A stretch of 50,119 nt of DNA from Sedimentisphaerales bacterium. GTDB taxonomy: Bacteria > Planctomycetota > Phycisphaerae > Sedimentisphaerales > Anaerobacaceae. The DNA lies in NCBI GenBank assembly GCA_030603595.1, contig JAUVXL010000002.1, forward strand, positions 1-50,119, in the 5' to 3' direction. A program made the translations under genes and the position numbers. Below the pieces are notes generated by a model that was not told where the DNA came from, did not search any database, and was given only the letters and a program-made list of their open reading frames with translations. The number at the start of each line of letters is the position of its first letter. Positions within the stretch are counted from its first letter, which is position 1. Shown here in pieces: positions 6,775 through 15,494 of the stretch.

Positions 6775-8289
6775 ATGAGCTTCCTCCAAAAAATTCAGGC
6801 AGTTTGGGATAACATCAGCATCGTTCAACGCGCCCTGCTGGTCGCAGTGGTTGTGACGCTTGGCATCGTCGGTGCGTTGCTTTTTCAGTGGGCCCGCAGG
6901 CCCGATATGCGAATGCTGTATCAGCAACTGTCGGCGGAAGAGGCGTCGAAGATAACCGAGAAGATCAGCGAGAAGGGCATCGCTTACGAATTGCGAAACG
7001 GCGGGACCACAATCTACGCTCCGAAAGAGCACGTGTATCAACTTCGTCTGGATATGGCTAAAGACGGCCTGCCGGTCGGTTAACAAGGCGGTTATAGCAT
7101 ATTCGATAAAGAGAAAGTAGGCACCAGCCCGTTTGCCCAGGAGGTCAATTTCAAGCGAGCGCTGCAGGAGGAGTTGGCAAAGAGTATTCAAATGATAGAC
7201 GGCGTTGATTATGTCCGGGTTCACATAGTCAACACCGAGAAGAACATCTTCGCATCGAAGGCGGCGGACACGAGCGCATCGGTAGTTCTTCGGCTACGAC
7301 CGGGTTATACGCTGAGCGCTTTGAATATAGCGGCAATTACGCATCTGGTGGCCGGGAGTGTGGACCGACTCAATTCGGACCAAGTAACCGTAATAGACAG
7401 TCAGGGCCGTCTGCTTTCAAGTGAATCCGGCCAGGCCGGCACCTACAGGGCCGGAACGGTCCATGCCTATAAAGAAAGAGTGGAGGAGAGTCTCGAGAGG
7501 AAGGTCGAGGACATGCTCACAACTGTTTTAGGGCCGGGACGCGCGGCGGTGAGGGTAAGCGCCGTTATCGACATGAACAGCGTCAGCACGATTAAAGAAA
7601 CATACGAGCCGAAGGGAATTGTTAGTAAAGAAGATATTCAGAAGAATGAAGAAAAGGACTCCGCAGCAGCAGGCGGTAACGCAGCGGGTACGCCGGGCAA
7701 ATCAATAAAGGATGAAACCATCACCACCGAATATGTAAACCCCAAGACTATCGAGCAAAAAGATGTGTTGCCGGGCAAGATAATATCCTTGTCGGCCTCG
7801 GCTGTTGTGGACTTGTCGGTTTCCGATGCCAATGAAACAGGCTCAGGCACTGAGCCGGCAAAGATAATGCAATTAGCAGACGTTGAAAAGCTCATCAGGA
7901 ACACACTCGGTATCGATCCGACGGACACAGAATCGCTCACCGTGGTTGACGCAAGAATCTACCGCCCGGTCGAGACCCTGGTTGAAATCGAGCCGTCCAG
8001 TTGGCCCCGGTATATGGCGATCGTTCGCCAAGCGTCTTTGGGCATTATGGCGATTTGTGCATTTCTTGTTCTCCGCATTTTCAAAGGCGCAAAGAAGAAA
8101 GCGGCGCAGGGAGCCGCTCCGGGACAGTTGCCTGCGGCAGGGGCAGTTGAAGGCGCCGGTTTTCTACCTGCTCCAGCCAAGGGCTCCGATTCGTTGGCGC
8201 TGCGCAGACAGATTTCCGGCGCCTTGCGCAAGAACCCCGAACATGTCAAACAAGTATTCGCAGGCTGGATCGAAGAAAGGCAGGCTTGA
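6775..8289 (+). pseudogene. fliF: MS-ring protein FliF, interrupted by an in-frame TAA
   Basis: FliF builds the MS ring in the inner membrane, the base for rod, rotor and export gate. The reading frame from ATG 6775 encodes the N-terminal membrane helix (ALLVAVVVTLGIVGALLF) and the start of the YscJ/FliF ring domain. It hits TAA at 7081-7083, after GLPVG. The same frame then continues without a shift (QGGYSIFDKEKVGTSPFAQ, a conserved FliF stretch) to 8289. It includes the second membrane helix (ASLGIMAICAFLVLRIF) and the C-terminal FliG-binding tail. Total length is about 504 codons, normal for FliF. All homology is retained, so the stop is either a consensus error, a recent nonsense mutation or a readthrough codon. 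No good reinitiation site follows the stop. The two open parts are 6775-7083 and 7084-8289. Confidence 0.9.
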
Positions 8290-8293
8290 TTAA

Positions 8294-9292
8294 GTGACAC
8301 TGACGGGCAAGCAAAAAGCTGCGATGTTGCTGATGAGTCTCGACGCGGCGACCGCCTCTGAACTGCTAAAGGGGGTCGATGCCCAGGTGATTCAGGATTT
8401 GGCTTTGGAATTGGCGTACCTGGATGCGTCAGGTCATCGAAACACCAGACAAACCGCACAAGTTGCGCAGCAGTTCTGCAGTTCATTGCAATCGCCCGAG
8501 ACGTTTCACTTTGACAGCTTTCTCAATGAGATGCTTAAGAACACCGTCGGCGAGGACAAGGCCGGAAATATCCAGAAGCAAATACAGTATCTGCTGCACA
8601 AGCGCGACCCGTTCATACCGATTCGTTCGGTCGATGCTCCGACGATAGCGGCGGTTCTCGAGCAAGAGCATCCCCAGGCCGCCGCAGTGGTTCTCTCTGA
8701 ACTGCCCGCCAGGAAGAGTTCTGAGGTTCTCGGTCTTTTGGGTGAAGGGGTCCGGCTGACTGCCATCAGCAGAATAACAACCTGCGAGACGGTGACCAAA
8801 GAAGCAAAGACGCGAATCGCAGAGGCGGTCTGCAATCGGCTTGAGGCATTCACATCAACTCGCAGCAGTGAAACGCAGACCGGTCCAGAGCAATCTCTGA
8901 GGAAAGTAGCGGTGATTTTGCGGAACCTTGGCCCAGAGCTTCGGGAAGGCCTGCTCGGCGCAATAAAGGAGGCTGACGAAGAAGCCGGCGCCAAGGTAGC
9001 CGATTTGATGATAATCTGGGAGGACATCCCTCAAGTATCCGACAGACCCCTCCAGGAAGGCCTGAGAGGAACCGATGCAAAACAACTGGCTTTGGCATTA
9101 TCCAAAGCCGACGAAGTAATCATCGAGAAGATCAAGTCGAACATTTCCGAACGGGCCAAGGCTGCGCTGGACGAGGAGGCATCGTTAATGTCGGCGCCCA
9201 AGGAGGAGGAAATCAAAGAGGCCAGAGGTCAAATCATCGCCTCATTGCGCGAATTGGATGCGAAAGGCGAACTTACGTTTATAGAAGAATAG
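8294..9292 (+). CDS. fliG: Flagellar motor switch protein FliG
   Basis: FliG sits on the cytoplasmic face of the MS ring and receives torque from MotA. The 332 residues are standard. The N-terminal part starts LTGKQKAAMLLMSLDAATASELL. The middle domain contains the conserved EHPQ motif in VLEQEHPQAAAVVLSELP. The C-terminal domain contains KADEVIIEKIKSNISERAK, the torque-helix region with charged residues. The start is GTG 8294, five bases after the fliF stop, suggesting coupled translation. fliM and fliN, its switch partners, are not in the window. Confidence 0.95.
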   Translation: MTLTGKQKAAMLLMSLDAATASELLKGVDAQVIQDLALELAYLDASGHRNTRQTAQVAQQFCSSLQSPETFHFDSFLNEMLKNTVGEDKAGNIQKQIQYLLHKRDPFIPIRSVDAPTIAAVLEQEHPQAAAVVLSELPARKSSEVLGLLGEGVRLTAISRITTCETVTKEAKTRIAEAVCNRLEAFTSTRSSETQTGPEQSLRKVAVILRNLGPELREGLLGAIKEADEEAGAKVADLMIIWEDIPQVSDRPLQEGLRGTDAKQLALALSKADEVIIEKIKSNISERAKAALDEEASLMSAPKEEEIKEARGQIIASLRELDAKGELTFIEE

Positions 9293-9296
9293 GACG

Positions 9297-9845
9297 ATGC
9301 CGGCCACAGTCACGATAAATCTTGTCAGGCCAATCAGATCAGCGACGGTCTCAGGGGGCAACCAAGCTAATTCAGGATCGGACACGGCGCAATCCCCGGA
9401 GCAACAACTGGAAGATCAAAAAGCTGCGTTTTCGCAGGTCAATCAGATGCTTCAGACCGTAGTGGGCAAGCTCAATGAGTTCTGCGAGGGGGCATTTGCG
9501 TCGCATAAGGATGAGATTGCCAGGCTCTCCGTAGAGATCGCCCGAAAGATATTGGTTCAGAAAGTGGAAAACGGCGACTATGAAATCGAGTCTATTGTCA
9601 AGGAAGCGATCAGCAATGCCCCGGCACGTCAGGACGTGGTGGCGCATTTGAATCCTGAGGATCTTTCTAAATACCAAGAGCTACGGAAAGATGAGCCATG
9701 TGAAGACTTTGCAGGCGTTAAGTTTGTCCCGGACGCGAATATCGGGCGGGCTCAGTGCCTGCTTGAAACACCAAAGGGAATTATAGAATCGCTGATCGAC
9801 CAACATCTTGAACAAGTGGGCAACGCCCTCAAGAAGGTGAAATAG
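9297..9845 (+). CDS. fliH: Flagellar assembly protein FliH (export ATPase regulator)
   Basis: FliH holds the export ATPase FliI and links it to the export gate. The 182 residues form a charged, likely coiled-coil N-terminal region (EQQLEDQKAAFSQVNQMLQ) followed by the FliH/E-subunit domain. That domain carries VEIARKILVQKVENGDYEIESIVKEAI and VVAHLNPEDLSKYQEL, close to the family's vrlnPeDl pattern. Its position directly between fliG and fliI, with 4-nt gaps, supports the call. ATG 9297 lies four bases after the fliG stop. Confidence 0.9.
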   Translation: MPATVTINLVRPIRSATVSGGNQANSGSDTAQSPEQQLEDQKAAFSQVNQMLQTVVGKLNEFCEGAFASHKDEIARLSVEIARKILVQKVENGDYEIESIVKEAISNAPARQDVVAHLNPEDLSKYQELRKDEPCEDFAGVKFVPDANIGRAQCLLETPKGIIESLIDQHLEQVGNALKKVK

Positions 9846-9848
9846 GCT

Positions 9849-11267
9849 ATGCCAAGCACCGAAATTCGGGGTCCTCAAACCGACCAGAAGGCTGTTGAGG
9901 ACCGCAAGGACAATCTGGTTGATTTTGAGAAGCTTCACTCGGCACTGCACAAAGTGAACTTACTGAGTTGCCGTGGCTCGGTGGTTCGCGTGGCAGGTCT
10001 GCGAGTCGAATCCAACGGTCCGGCCGTGGGCCTCGGTGAGTTGTGCGGTATTCATATTCGTGACGGCCGACGCATACTTGCCGAAGTAGTCGGATTCCAG
10101 AAAGACCATCTCATCCTGCTGCCGCTGGAACACATAGAAGGCATATCACCGGGCGATGCGGTGACTACGCGCACTACTCCACGATATATTACACTAAGCG
10201 ATAATATTCTGGGTCGAGTGCTGAACGGCCTGGGCGAGCCCATCGACAACAAAGGACCGTTGATGGGAACGGAAAAAAAGGCCCTGGACGCGAGCAGTCC
10301 GCCGGCCCTGAGCCGGGAGAAGATCACCGAGCCTCTGGCTCTGGGAATCAGGTCGATGGACGGCCTGTTAACCTGCGGCAAAGGACAAAGGCTCGGTATT
10401 TTCGCCGGCAGCGGCATCGGTAAAAGCGTGCTGCTTGGCGATATTGCCAATTCGAGCGAGGCGTCCGTCAACGTAGTGGCGTTGATAGGCGAGCGGGGCC
10501 GGGAAGTCCGCGAATTCCTCGAAGGCGACCTCGGGGCCGAAGGCCTGACCCGCAGTGTGGTCGTCGTTGCTTCATCGGACTCGCCTCCGATTCAGCGAGT
10601 GAAGGCGGCATTTGTGGCAGTCACAATCGCAGAGTATTTCAGAGACAAAGGAAAAAATGTCCTCTTTATGATGGATTCGCTCACGCGTTTCGCGCAGGCG
10701 CAGCGCGAAATAGGTCTCGCCGCCGGTGAGCCCCCGGCAGCGAAGGGCTACTGCCCAAGCGTATTTGCGCTGATGCCGAGGCTCATCGAGCGCCTTGGCT
10801 GCGCCGAAACGGGTAGCATAACAGGGATTCTGACGGTTCTCGTTGAAAACGACGATCTGACGGACCCCGTGGCCGACAGCGCCAGAAGCCTGCTCGACGG
10901 GCACGTAGTGCTCTCAAGAAAGCTGGCGGACCGCGGACACTACCCTGCGGTGGATATTCTTGGCAGCGTGAGCCGCCTGATGCCAGCGGTTACGAGCAAG
11001 GAGCACAAAGCCGCGGCCCAGAAACTGCGGGAGATATATGCGATTTACACCGACGCCGAAGACTTGATAAACATCGGGGCATTTTCGTCCGGCAGTAATC
11101 GGCGTATCGACGGAGCAATCGCTCTGATCGACAAGATAAACGATTTTCTCATTCAACCAATTCGAGAGAGGACCGACTACGAGGAAACGATTGGGCGATT
11201 AGAGGGCATCACTCAATCCTGGACCGAATTGCTGGGCATCGGCGTCCGTGAAGCTGGGATAAGATAA
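9849..11267 (+). CDS. fliI: Flagellum-specific export ATPase FliI
   Basis: FliI is the F1-beta-like ATPase that energises and orders flagellar type III export. The 472 residues include Walker A FAGSGIGKSVLLG (about residues 184-196), a Walker B region NVLFMMDSLTRFAQAQREI, and GERGREVREF, diagnostic of the family. An AGEPPAAKGYCPSVFALMPRL stretch also matches FliI closely. The gene starts at ATG 9849, three bases after fliH, and is followed five bases later by fliJ. All catalytic motifs appear intact. Confidence 0.97.
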   Translation: MPSTEIRGPQTDQKAVEDRKDNLVDFEKLHSALHKVNLLSCRGSVVRVAGLRVESNGPAVGLGELCGIHIRDGRRILAEVVGFQKDHLILLPLEHIEGISPGDAVTTRTTPRYITLSDNILGRVLNGLGEPIDNKGPLMGTEKKALDASSPPALSREKITEPLALGIRSMDGLLTCGKGQRLGIFAGSGIGKSVLLGDIANSSEASVNVVALIGERGREVREFLEGDLGAEGLTRSVVVVASSDSPPIQRVKAAFVAVTIAEYFRDKGKNVLFMMDSLTRFAQAQREIGLAAGEPPAAKGYCPSVFALMPRLIERLGCAETGSITGILTVLVENDDLTDPVADSARSLLDGHVVLSRKLADRGHYPAVDILGSVSRLMPAVTSKEHKAAAQKLREIYAIYTDAEDLINIGAFSSGSNRRIDGAIALIDKINDFLIQPIRERTDYEETIGRLEGITQSWTELLGIGVREAGIR

Positions 11268-11271
11268 GTAA

Positions 11272-11778
11272 ATGAGACGATTTGTATGGCGACTGCAGCG
11301 TGTACTTGAAATAAAGGCAAATGAAGAACAGATAAAGAAAACCGAACTGCTTAAACTAACCGAGAAGCTGACCCAAAAACGAAGCGAATTGCTTATCCAA
11401 AAGAGAATACTGAATGAAATGATTCACCGCTTGGCCGAGATGCAGCCTCACAAGCGCTTGATAGAGCAAGAGCTTTTTCTGAAACATTCGACCACTGCGG
11501 ACGACTTGATAAGGCAACTGGAAGAGCAAATCAGTCAACTTGAAATAGAGCAGAGCGAAAAGATCGCTGAAGTTCTGAAGTTGAGACGGTTCAGAAAGGG
11601 TTTGGAAAAGTTGCGAGAACAGGCAAAAATGGAATTCATAAGAGCACAGGAAAAGCTCGAGCAGAAAGAACTGGATGAGACGTCCGCTATTCGTTTCGCC
11701 AGAGAAATGAATCCGGCTCTGCGAGAAGGCTCTGTGAAGGGCAAGGCCGAGGGCATTTGGAGCAACCAGAGCATTTAG
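11272..11778 (+). CDS. fliJ: Flagellar export protein FliJ
   Basis: FliJ is the coiled-coil stalk of the export ATPase, equivalent to the gamma subunit of F1. The 168 residues begin MRRFVWRLQRVLEIKANEEQ, matching the FliJ pattern F-x-Lq-x-vL-x-ik-x2-Ee. They are nearly all helical and charged, with two long coiled-coil segments. Sequence identity within the family is always low, so the call rests on the N-terminus, the coiled-coil build and the position right after fliI. The start ATG 11272 is four bases after the fliI stop. Confidence 0.88.
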   Translation: MRRFVWRLQRVLEIKANEEQIKKTELLKLTEKLTQKRSELLIQKRILNEMIHRLAEMQPHKRLIEQELFLKHSTTADDLIRQLEEQISQLEIEQSEKIAEVLKLRRFRKGLEKLREQAKMEFIRAQEKLEQKELDETSAIRFAREMNPALREGSVKGKAEGIWSNQSI

Positions 11779-11796
11779 ATTCCTGGAGATTATCGT

Positions 11797-12486
11797 ATGA
11801 AGAAGAAATTGATAATAACGATAGCGGCAGGATTGGTGAGCTTCGGCGGAATGTTCGCCCTTGCCTGGCTTACCGGCAAAACACCGGCGGCCACAAAGGC
11901 GCAACAACCTATCGCTTCTTCGTCCGGCAAATCCGAAGAAAAGCTCCCCAGCCCCCAGGCGCTTGCAGAAATCCCGGATGGAGCGACCCAAGAGAGAATG
12001 AGAAGAGCTATGACAGAAAAGCAACTCAAAAATCTTGTTTACGAGGTCAGAGAAAGAATCCAGGAATACGAGGACAAGCTGCGAGACCTCAGATCACGCG
12101 AGCAGCAACTGCAAACAGCCCATAATGAGCTTAAGAAAGACATCGACGATCTCAATAACCTGCGAGTCGAACTCGTCTCAACGATTGCGGGCCTCAAAGA
12201 AGAGCGGGACAGACTTGAGAAGACCAGAATAGAGATTGAAAAGACCGAACAGACTAACCTGATATCGATGGCGGCTACTTACGACAAGATGGATCCCGCC
12301 AGCGCGAGCACGATACTTACGAATATGGCCAAGGTTCAAAGCGGTGCCCCTAATGACGCCATAAAGATTCTGCACTATATGGGCGACAGGACCAAGGCCA
12401 ACCTGTTGGCCGAACTGGCAAATGCCGAGCCGGAGCTTGCTGCGTATTTTTGTCAGAAACTGAAACAAATGGTGGAAAAGAAGTAG
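11797..12486 (+). CDS. motE: MotE-like flagellar chaperone/scaffold protein
   Basis: The 229 residues have an N-terminal membrane helix (residues about 4-24, LIITIAAGLVSFGGMFALAW), a Pro/Ala/Ser-rich linker and a long coiled coil (about 70-155). The C-terminal domain (about 160-229) contains AATYDKMDPASASTILTNM and HYMGDRTKANLLAELANAEP. This build matches the MotE family, whose C-terminal domain resembles the MgtE N domain and whose known member in Gram-negative bacteria helps MotC or stator parts assemble in the periplasm. It lies between fliJ and motA, consistent with a stator role. Function is inferred from architecture, position and motif resemblance. Confidence 0.75.
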   Translation: MKKKLIITIAAGLVSFGGMFALAWLTGKTPAATKAQQPIASSSGKSEEKLPSPQALAEIPDGATQERMRRAMTEKQLKNLVYEVRERIQEYEDKLRDLRSREQQLQTAHNELKKDIDDLNNLRVELVSTIAGLKEERDRLEKTRIEIEKTEQTNLISMAATYDKMDPASASTILTNMAKVQSGAPNDAIKILHYMGDRTKANLLAELANAEPELAAYFCQKLKQMVEKK

Positions 12487-12490
12487 TCCT

Positions 12491-13261
12491 ATGGATATCG
12501 CAACAATAGTGGGGGTATTTCTCGGGTTTGTGGTCATCATTAGCGCCATTGTCGTCGGCGGCGGGTGGCAGATGTTTATACATCTTCCCTCAATGGCAAT
12601 AACCATCGGTGGGATGTTGTGCGCGACGCTTATACATTTCTCTCTACCGCAGTTTCTCGCTATTTTCTCGATAGTCAAGAAAACAATCATATCCAAGATA
12701 CCCTCACAGACGAAACTGATCCAGCAAATGGTCAACTACGCAACGATCAACAGGCGCGACGGGGCAATAGCTCTGGAGCAGGAGATTCGCAACATAGAGG
12801 ATATGTTCTTCGTCAAAGGTCTGCAAATGGTTGTGGACGGGCAGGAATCGGACAACATTCGCGACCATATGGATCTTGAGATCCAATACCTTCAGGAACG
12901 CCACTCAACCGGTAAGAAGATACTGGAGTTTATGGGCGCCGCAGCTCCGGCATTCGGTATGATAGGTACGCTTATCGGTTTGGTCCAGATGCTCAGGAAC
13001 CTCTCTTCGCCCGAATCGATTGGCGCCGGCATGGCTGTAGCATTGCTCACCACTTTCTACGGCGCCCTGGCGGCGAATCTGATTTTCATCCCACTGGCCG
13101 GGAAATTGGGGATATATTCCAAAGCCGAAACAATGGCAATGGAGATGATCACCGAAGGCATCTGTGCAATCGCTCAGGGTGAGAATCCCACGGTCGTTCG
13201 AGAGAAGATGCAGGCATTCGTCTCCCAGGGCAGAAGAGAAGAAGTAAAGGCTACGGTATAA
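12491..13261 (+). CDS. motA: Stator protein MotA
   Basis: MotA forms the ring of the ion-driven stator and pushes on FliG. The 256 residues have four membrane helices. The first pair is near the N-terminus (IATIVGVFLGFVVIISAIVV and SMAITIGGMLCATLI). A cytoplasmic loop carries the charged residues that contact FliG. The last pair includes GAAAPAFGMIGTLIGLVQML and GMAVALLTTFYGALAANLIF, with the conserved Pro, Gly and Thr residues. Its TAA stop overlaps the ATG of motB1 by one base, so the genes are coupled. Coupling ion (H+ or Na+) cannot be decided. Confidence 0.96.
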   Translation: MDIATIVGVFLGFVVIISAIVVGGGWQMFIHLPSMAITIGGMLCATLIHFSLPQFLAIFSIVKKTIISKIPSQTKLIQQMVNYATINRRDGAIALEQEIRNIEDMFFVKGLQMVVDGQESDNIRDHMDLEIQYLQERHSTGKKILEFMGAAAPAFGMIGTLIGLVQMLRNLSSPESIGAGMAVALLTTFYGALAANLIFIPLAGKLGIYSKAETMAMEMITEGICAIAQGENPTVVREKMQAFVSQGRREEVKATV

Positions 13262-13944
13262 TGGGGCCCCGCAAAATACAGTCCGAACCTGATGAGGCGG
13301 GTGGGGCGCCGGAATGGATGGTGACTTTCAGCGATTGTATGACGCTTCTGCTGACGTTTTTCGTGCTTCTCTTGAGCTTCTCATCTTTCGATGAGAAAAT
13401 TTTTCGGAAACTAAAGGTGGTTTTTGGCGGATCGTTTTCTTCAGTCAGTCAGTCGGCTCAAAGAGACCGAGATGCGCTTCTGCCTGTGACGCAGTTCCGC
13501 TATGAAGAAGAATTGGACAAAGGCAGCGAAAAGCCAACCCCGGCAAGAGGCGCCGAAGACAATCTAAAACAGGAAACCGAGACCGCCGATTTCCGCAATC
13601 GGAAAGTATTCCTGGTTCCTTCAGAAAGGATTTTCTGGGGCAAAGGGACGGTTATCTCGCGTCAGGGCGGCAAGATACTCGCAATTATGGCGTCATTTCT
13701 AAAAGAAGCGCCAAACAGAGTAGTCATTAGTGAAAATGCCTGGTGGACTGACGGAAACAGCGGGCGGTCCAGCCTCCCGCGGGCATGGGCCGTGATGGAA
13801 TATCTTACCGCCATACAAGGGCTCGACCAAAACCAATTCAGTATTTCAGCCGCGAGCACCGTCACCCATGAATCAACACCCTCAGGGACAAAAGCAAAAC
13901 GAATGCTTGAAATTGTCCTATTGGAACGGAGCATTTACAATTGA
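13261..13944 (+). CDS. motB: Stator protein MotB, first copy
   Basis: MotB forms a dimer in the MotA ring and anchors the stator to peptidoglycan. The 227 residues have a short cytoplasmic N-terminus and a single membrane helix, PEWMVTFSDCMTLLLTFFVL, that holds the ion-binding Asp. A linker leads to an OmpA-like domain at about 120-222. In that domain RAWAVMEYLTAIQGL keeps the Arg of the peptidoglycan-binding helix. It starts within the motA stop codon and overlaps motB2 at its own stop. This copy has a longer polar linker than the second. Confidence 0.93.
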   Translation: MGPRKIQSEPDEAGGAPEWMVTFSDCMTLLLTFFVLLLSFSSFDEKIFRKLKVVFGGSFSSVSQSAQRDRDALLPVTQFRYEEELDKGSEKPTPARGAEDNLKQETETADFRNRKVFLVPSERIFWGKGTVISRQGGKILAIMASFLKEAPNRVVISENAWWTDGNSGRSSLPRAWAVMEYLTAIQGLDQNQFSISAASTVTHESTPSGTKAKRMLEIVLLERSIYN

Positions 13945-14690
13945 GTCGTAATCCCCAAGTCATCGAATTCGCCGGCGGCGAACCTAAGGTCCCGGCTTAC
14001 ATTGTCACGTTCTCAGACATGATAACGCTGCTGTTGACGTTCTTTGTTATGCTGCTGTCGCTGGCTGAGGTCCAGGACCCTGAGCTTTTCAATACGGGCA
14101 GGGATTCCTTCATAAAGTCGATAAATATGTTCGGTCTTGGGATGCTTCAGGGTAAAACCCGGTCGCTCGACTTTGGTGAAATTAAAACGAAATACTTTAT
14201 ACGTGAGCCTGAAAAGTCATTAGTGGTTAGGACTATCGATGCAAAAGAAGAAGAAATTCGTCGGCTTTTCAAAAAACTGACGCGATCTATGACAACCATG
14301 CCGTCGCAGATAGTGGCGGAAACCGCCAACTTCTCGGTAACAAACATTCGTTTTTCGCCAAGCCAGGCAGTCCTAAATGAGTCGGCGAGAAAGTATTTGG
14401 CGGGATTTTGCTTGAACTTACAGTCAAATCCCGCCAAGGAGAAAATCAGGCTCTATGTGCTTGGTTTGGCTGCCGAGCCCACCTTCGGCGGGACCGGGAA
14501 AGATTTGTGGCTGTTGTCCGCCCGGCGCGCCAAGGTCGTTGCGGACTACCTCAATGAGAGCCTCACTTCGGATCTTCGATGGCCGGTTTATTCGTGGGGA
14601 GCCGGGCCGGGAGGCGATTGGGTGAACGCCGAGAGCCCAATCTCCGAAGAATCGCATATTCTGATCGCGTCGCTCAGATCAGACGAATAG
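13941..14690 (+). CDS. motB: Stator protein MotB, second copy
   Basis: This is a second, divergent MotB of 249 residues directly after the first. The membrane helix YIVTFSDMITLLLTFFVMLL again keeps the ion-binding Asp. The OmpA-like C-terminal part carries SARRAKVVADYLNESL with the peptidoglycan-type Arg. TTG 13941 overlaps the TGA of motB1 by four bases (TTGA), strongly implying translational coupling. With only one motA in the operon, the two MotB proteins could form a heterodimer in one MotA ring or two alternative stators. It is the last gene before a hairpin terminator. Confidence 0.93.
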   Translation: MSRNPQVIEFAGGEPKVPAYIVTFSDMITLLLTFFVMLLSLAEVQDPELFNTGRDSFIKSINMFGLGMLQGKTRSLDFGEIKTKYFIREPEKSLVVRTIDAKEEEIRRLFKKLTRSMTTMPSQIVAETANFSVTNIRFSPSQAVLNESARKYLAGFCLNLQSNPAKEKIRLYVLGLAAEPTFGGTGKDLWLLSARRAKVVADYLNESLTSDLRWPVYSWGAGPGGDWVNAESPISEESHILIASLRSDE

Positions 14691-14699
14691 ACGCCCGCC

Positions 14700-14729
14700 C
14701 CGCCAAACACGTTTTTCGATGTTTGGCGG
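14700..14729 (+). terminator. Hairpin at the end of the flgB-motB operon
   Basis: A 10-bp perfect stem, CCGCCAAACA (14700-14709) with TGTTTGGCGG (14720-14729), has a 10-nt loop containing TTTTT. It lies ten bases past the motB2 stop. No T-run follows directly; TTTTT occurs about 20 bases later inside a second small hairpin (CAAGTT/AACTTG, 14747-14765). It fits as the 3' boundary of the first plus-strand operon. Confidence 0.55.
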
Positions 14730-14834
14730 CGTGCGTATGCGCCTGTCAAGTTTTTGGACAACTTGCCCGTTTATCCGGCTGACTTTGCGCCCTCAAATCG
14801 GCGTTAGCAACGTATAAACGCGGTTTTATCCGTT

Positions 14835-14851
14835 TCGGCACGCCATTTGCA
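14835..14851 (+). promoter_or_regulatory. Sigma-54 (RpoN) promoter of the fliO-flhB operon
   Basis: TCGGCACGCCATTTGCA matches the sigma-54 consensus YTGGCACGRNNNTTGCW at 15 of 17 positions. GG (14837-14838) and GC (14849-14850) are exactly 10 bases apart. The predicted start is near 14862, only about 12 nt before the first fliO ATG. Confidence 0.8.
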
Positions 14852-14873
14852 GGTCATACGGCAATGACAGCTT

Positions 14874-15494
14874 ATGCACCGGTATTCTTTTAGCGTGGCA
14901 ATGCACAAAATACAAATCATAGCGTTCTTGACGGCCATAATTTCCGGCAGCACGATGGCGGCATCCGCCTGCGGCGGACCAAGCACCCTTAACTCGGCAA
15001 TTTGGGCTCAATCAAACGGATTTACAAAAATACCTTCAATTTTGTTTGGAGGTGAAACCGGCGACCCCAATCTCTCGACCCCAACCAATAGCGCGGGCAC
15101 GCGAGAGCTATTCTTCAAGATGATGGTCTCGGTTGTGCTCGTTGTTGTTCTTGGAGCAGTTGCGATTTACGCATCGAAGAGGCTTGTGGGTAAGATTGCG
15201 AACCTGCCCGGCAAGAAGATCAAGATCGTCGAAACTGCGCATCTCGGACCGCGAAAAGCGGTGCATCTGCTTAGAATAGGCGATCGATGCCTTCTCATAG
15301 GCAGCACGAACGACAATATCACGAAGCTCGCCGACGTTACAACCGAGATTTTTATACCCGCCTCGGGCGGGCTTGCGAAAGAATCCGACCTCGCAAAAGC
15401 TCACGAAACAGGGCCTTCGACAGAGTTCGAGCTTGCACCCGAACCCGCCGACGCCCTGGCGGATTTATCAACCAAGTACGCAGAGAACAATTGA
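14874..15494 (+). CDS. fliO: Flagellar export gate assembly protein FliO
   Basis: FliO assists assembly of the FliP ring of the export gate. The 206 residues have an N-terminal hydrophobic signal (IIAFLTAIISGSTMAASA), a low-complexity periplasmic stretch and a central membrane helix (MMVSVVLVVVLGAVAIYASKRLV). A cytoplasmic domain follows with KIKIVETAHLGPRKAVHLLRIGDRCLLIGST, the FliO signature. ATG 14874 leaves a very short leader after the sigma-54 promoter and has no clear ribosome binding site; ATG 14901 is an alternative. Two short GC palindromes lie inside the coding frame, one just after the signal (SACGG) and one near the C-terminus (ASGG). Confidence 0.9.
   Translation: MHRYSFSVAMHKIQIIAFLTAIISGSTMAASACGGPSTLNSAIWAQSNGFTKIPSILFGGETGDPNLSTPTNSAGTRELFFKMMVSVVLVVVLGAVAIYASKRLVGKIANLPGKKIKIVETAHLGPRKAVHLLRIGDRCLLIGSTNDNITKLADVTTEIFIPASGGLAKESDLAKAHETGPSTEFELAPEPADALADLSTKYAENN
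14964..14978. repeat. GC palindrome in fliO, TCCGCC-TGC-GGCGGA
   Basis: Six-base arms around TGC, a variant of the CCCGCC-n-GGCGGG family, read in frame as SACGG just after the FliO signal sequence. Confidence 0.6.

Noticed and set aside
7081-7083. Alternative genetic code reading TAA as sense
   Set aside because: TAA is used as the normal stop of other intact genes in the window, such as flgB and motA.
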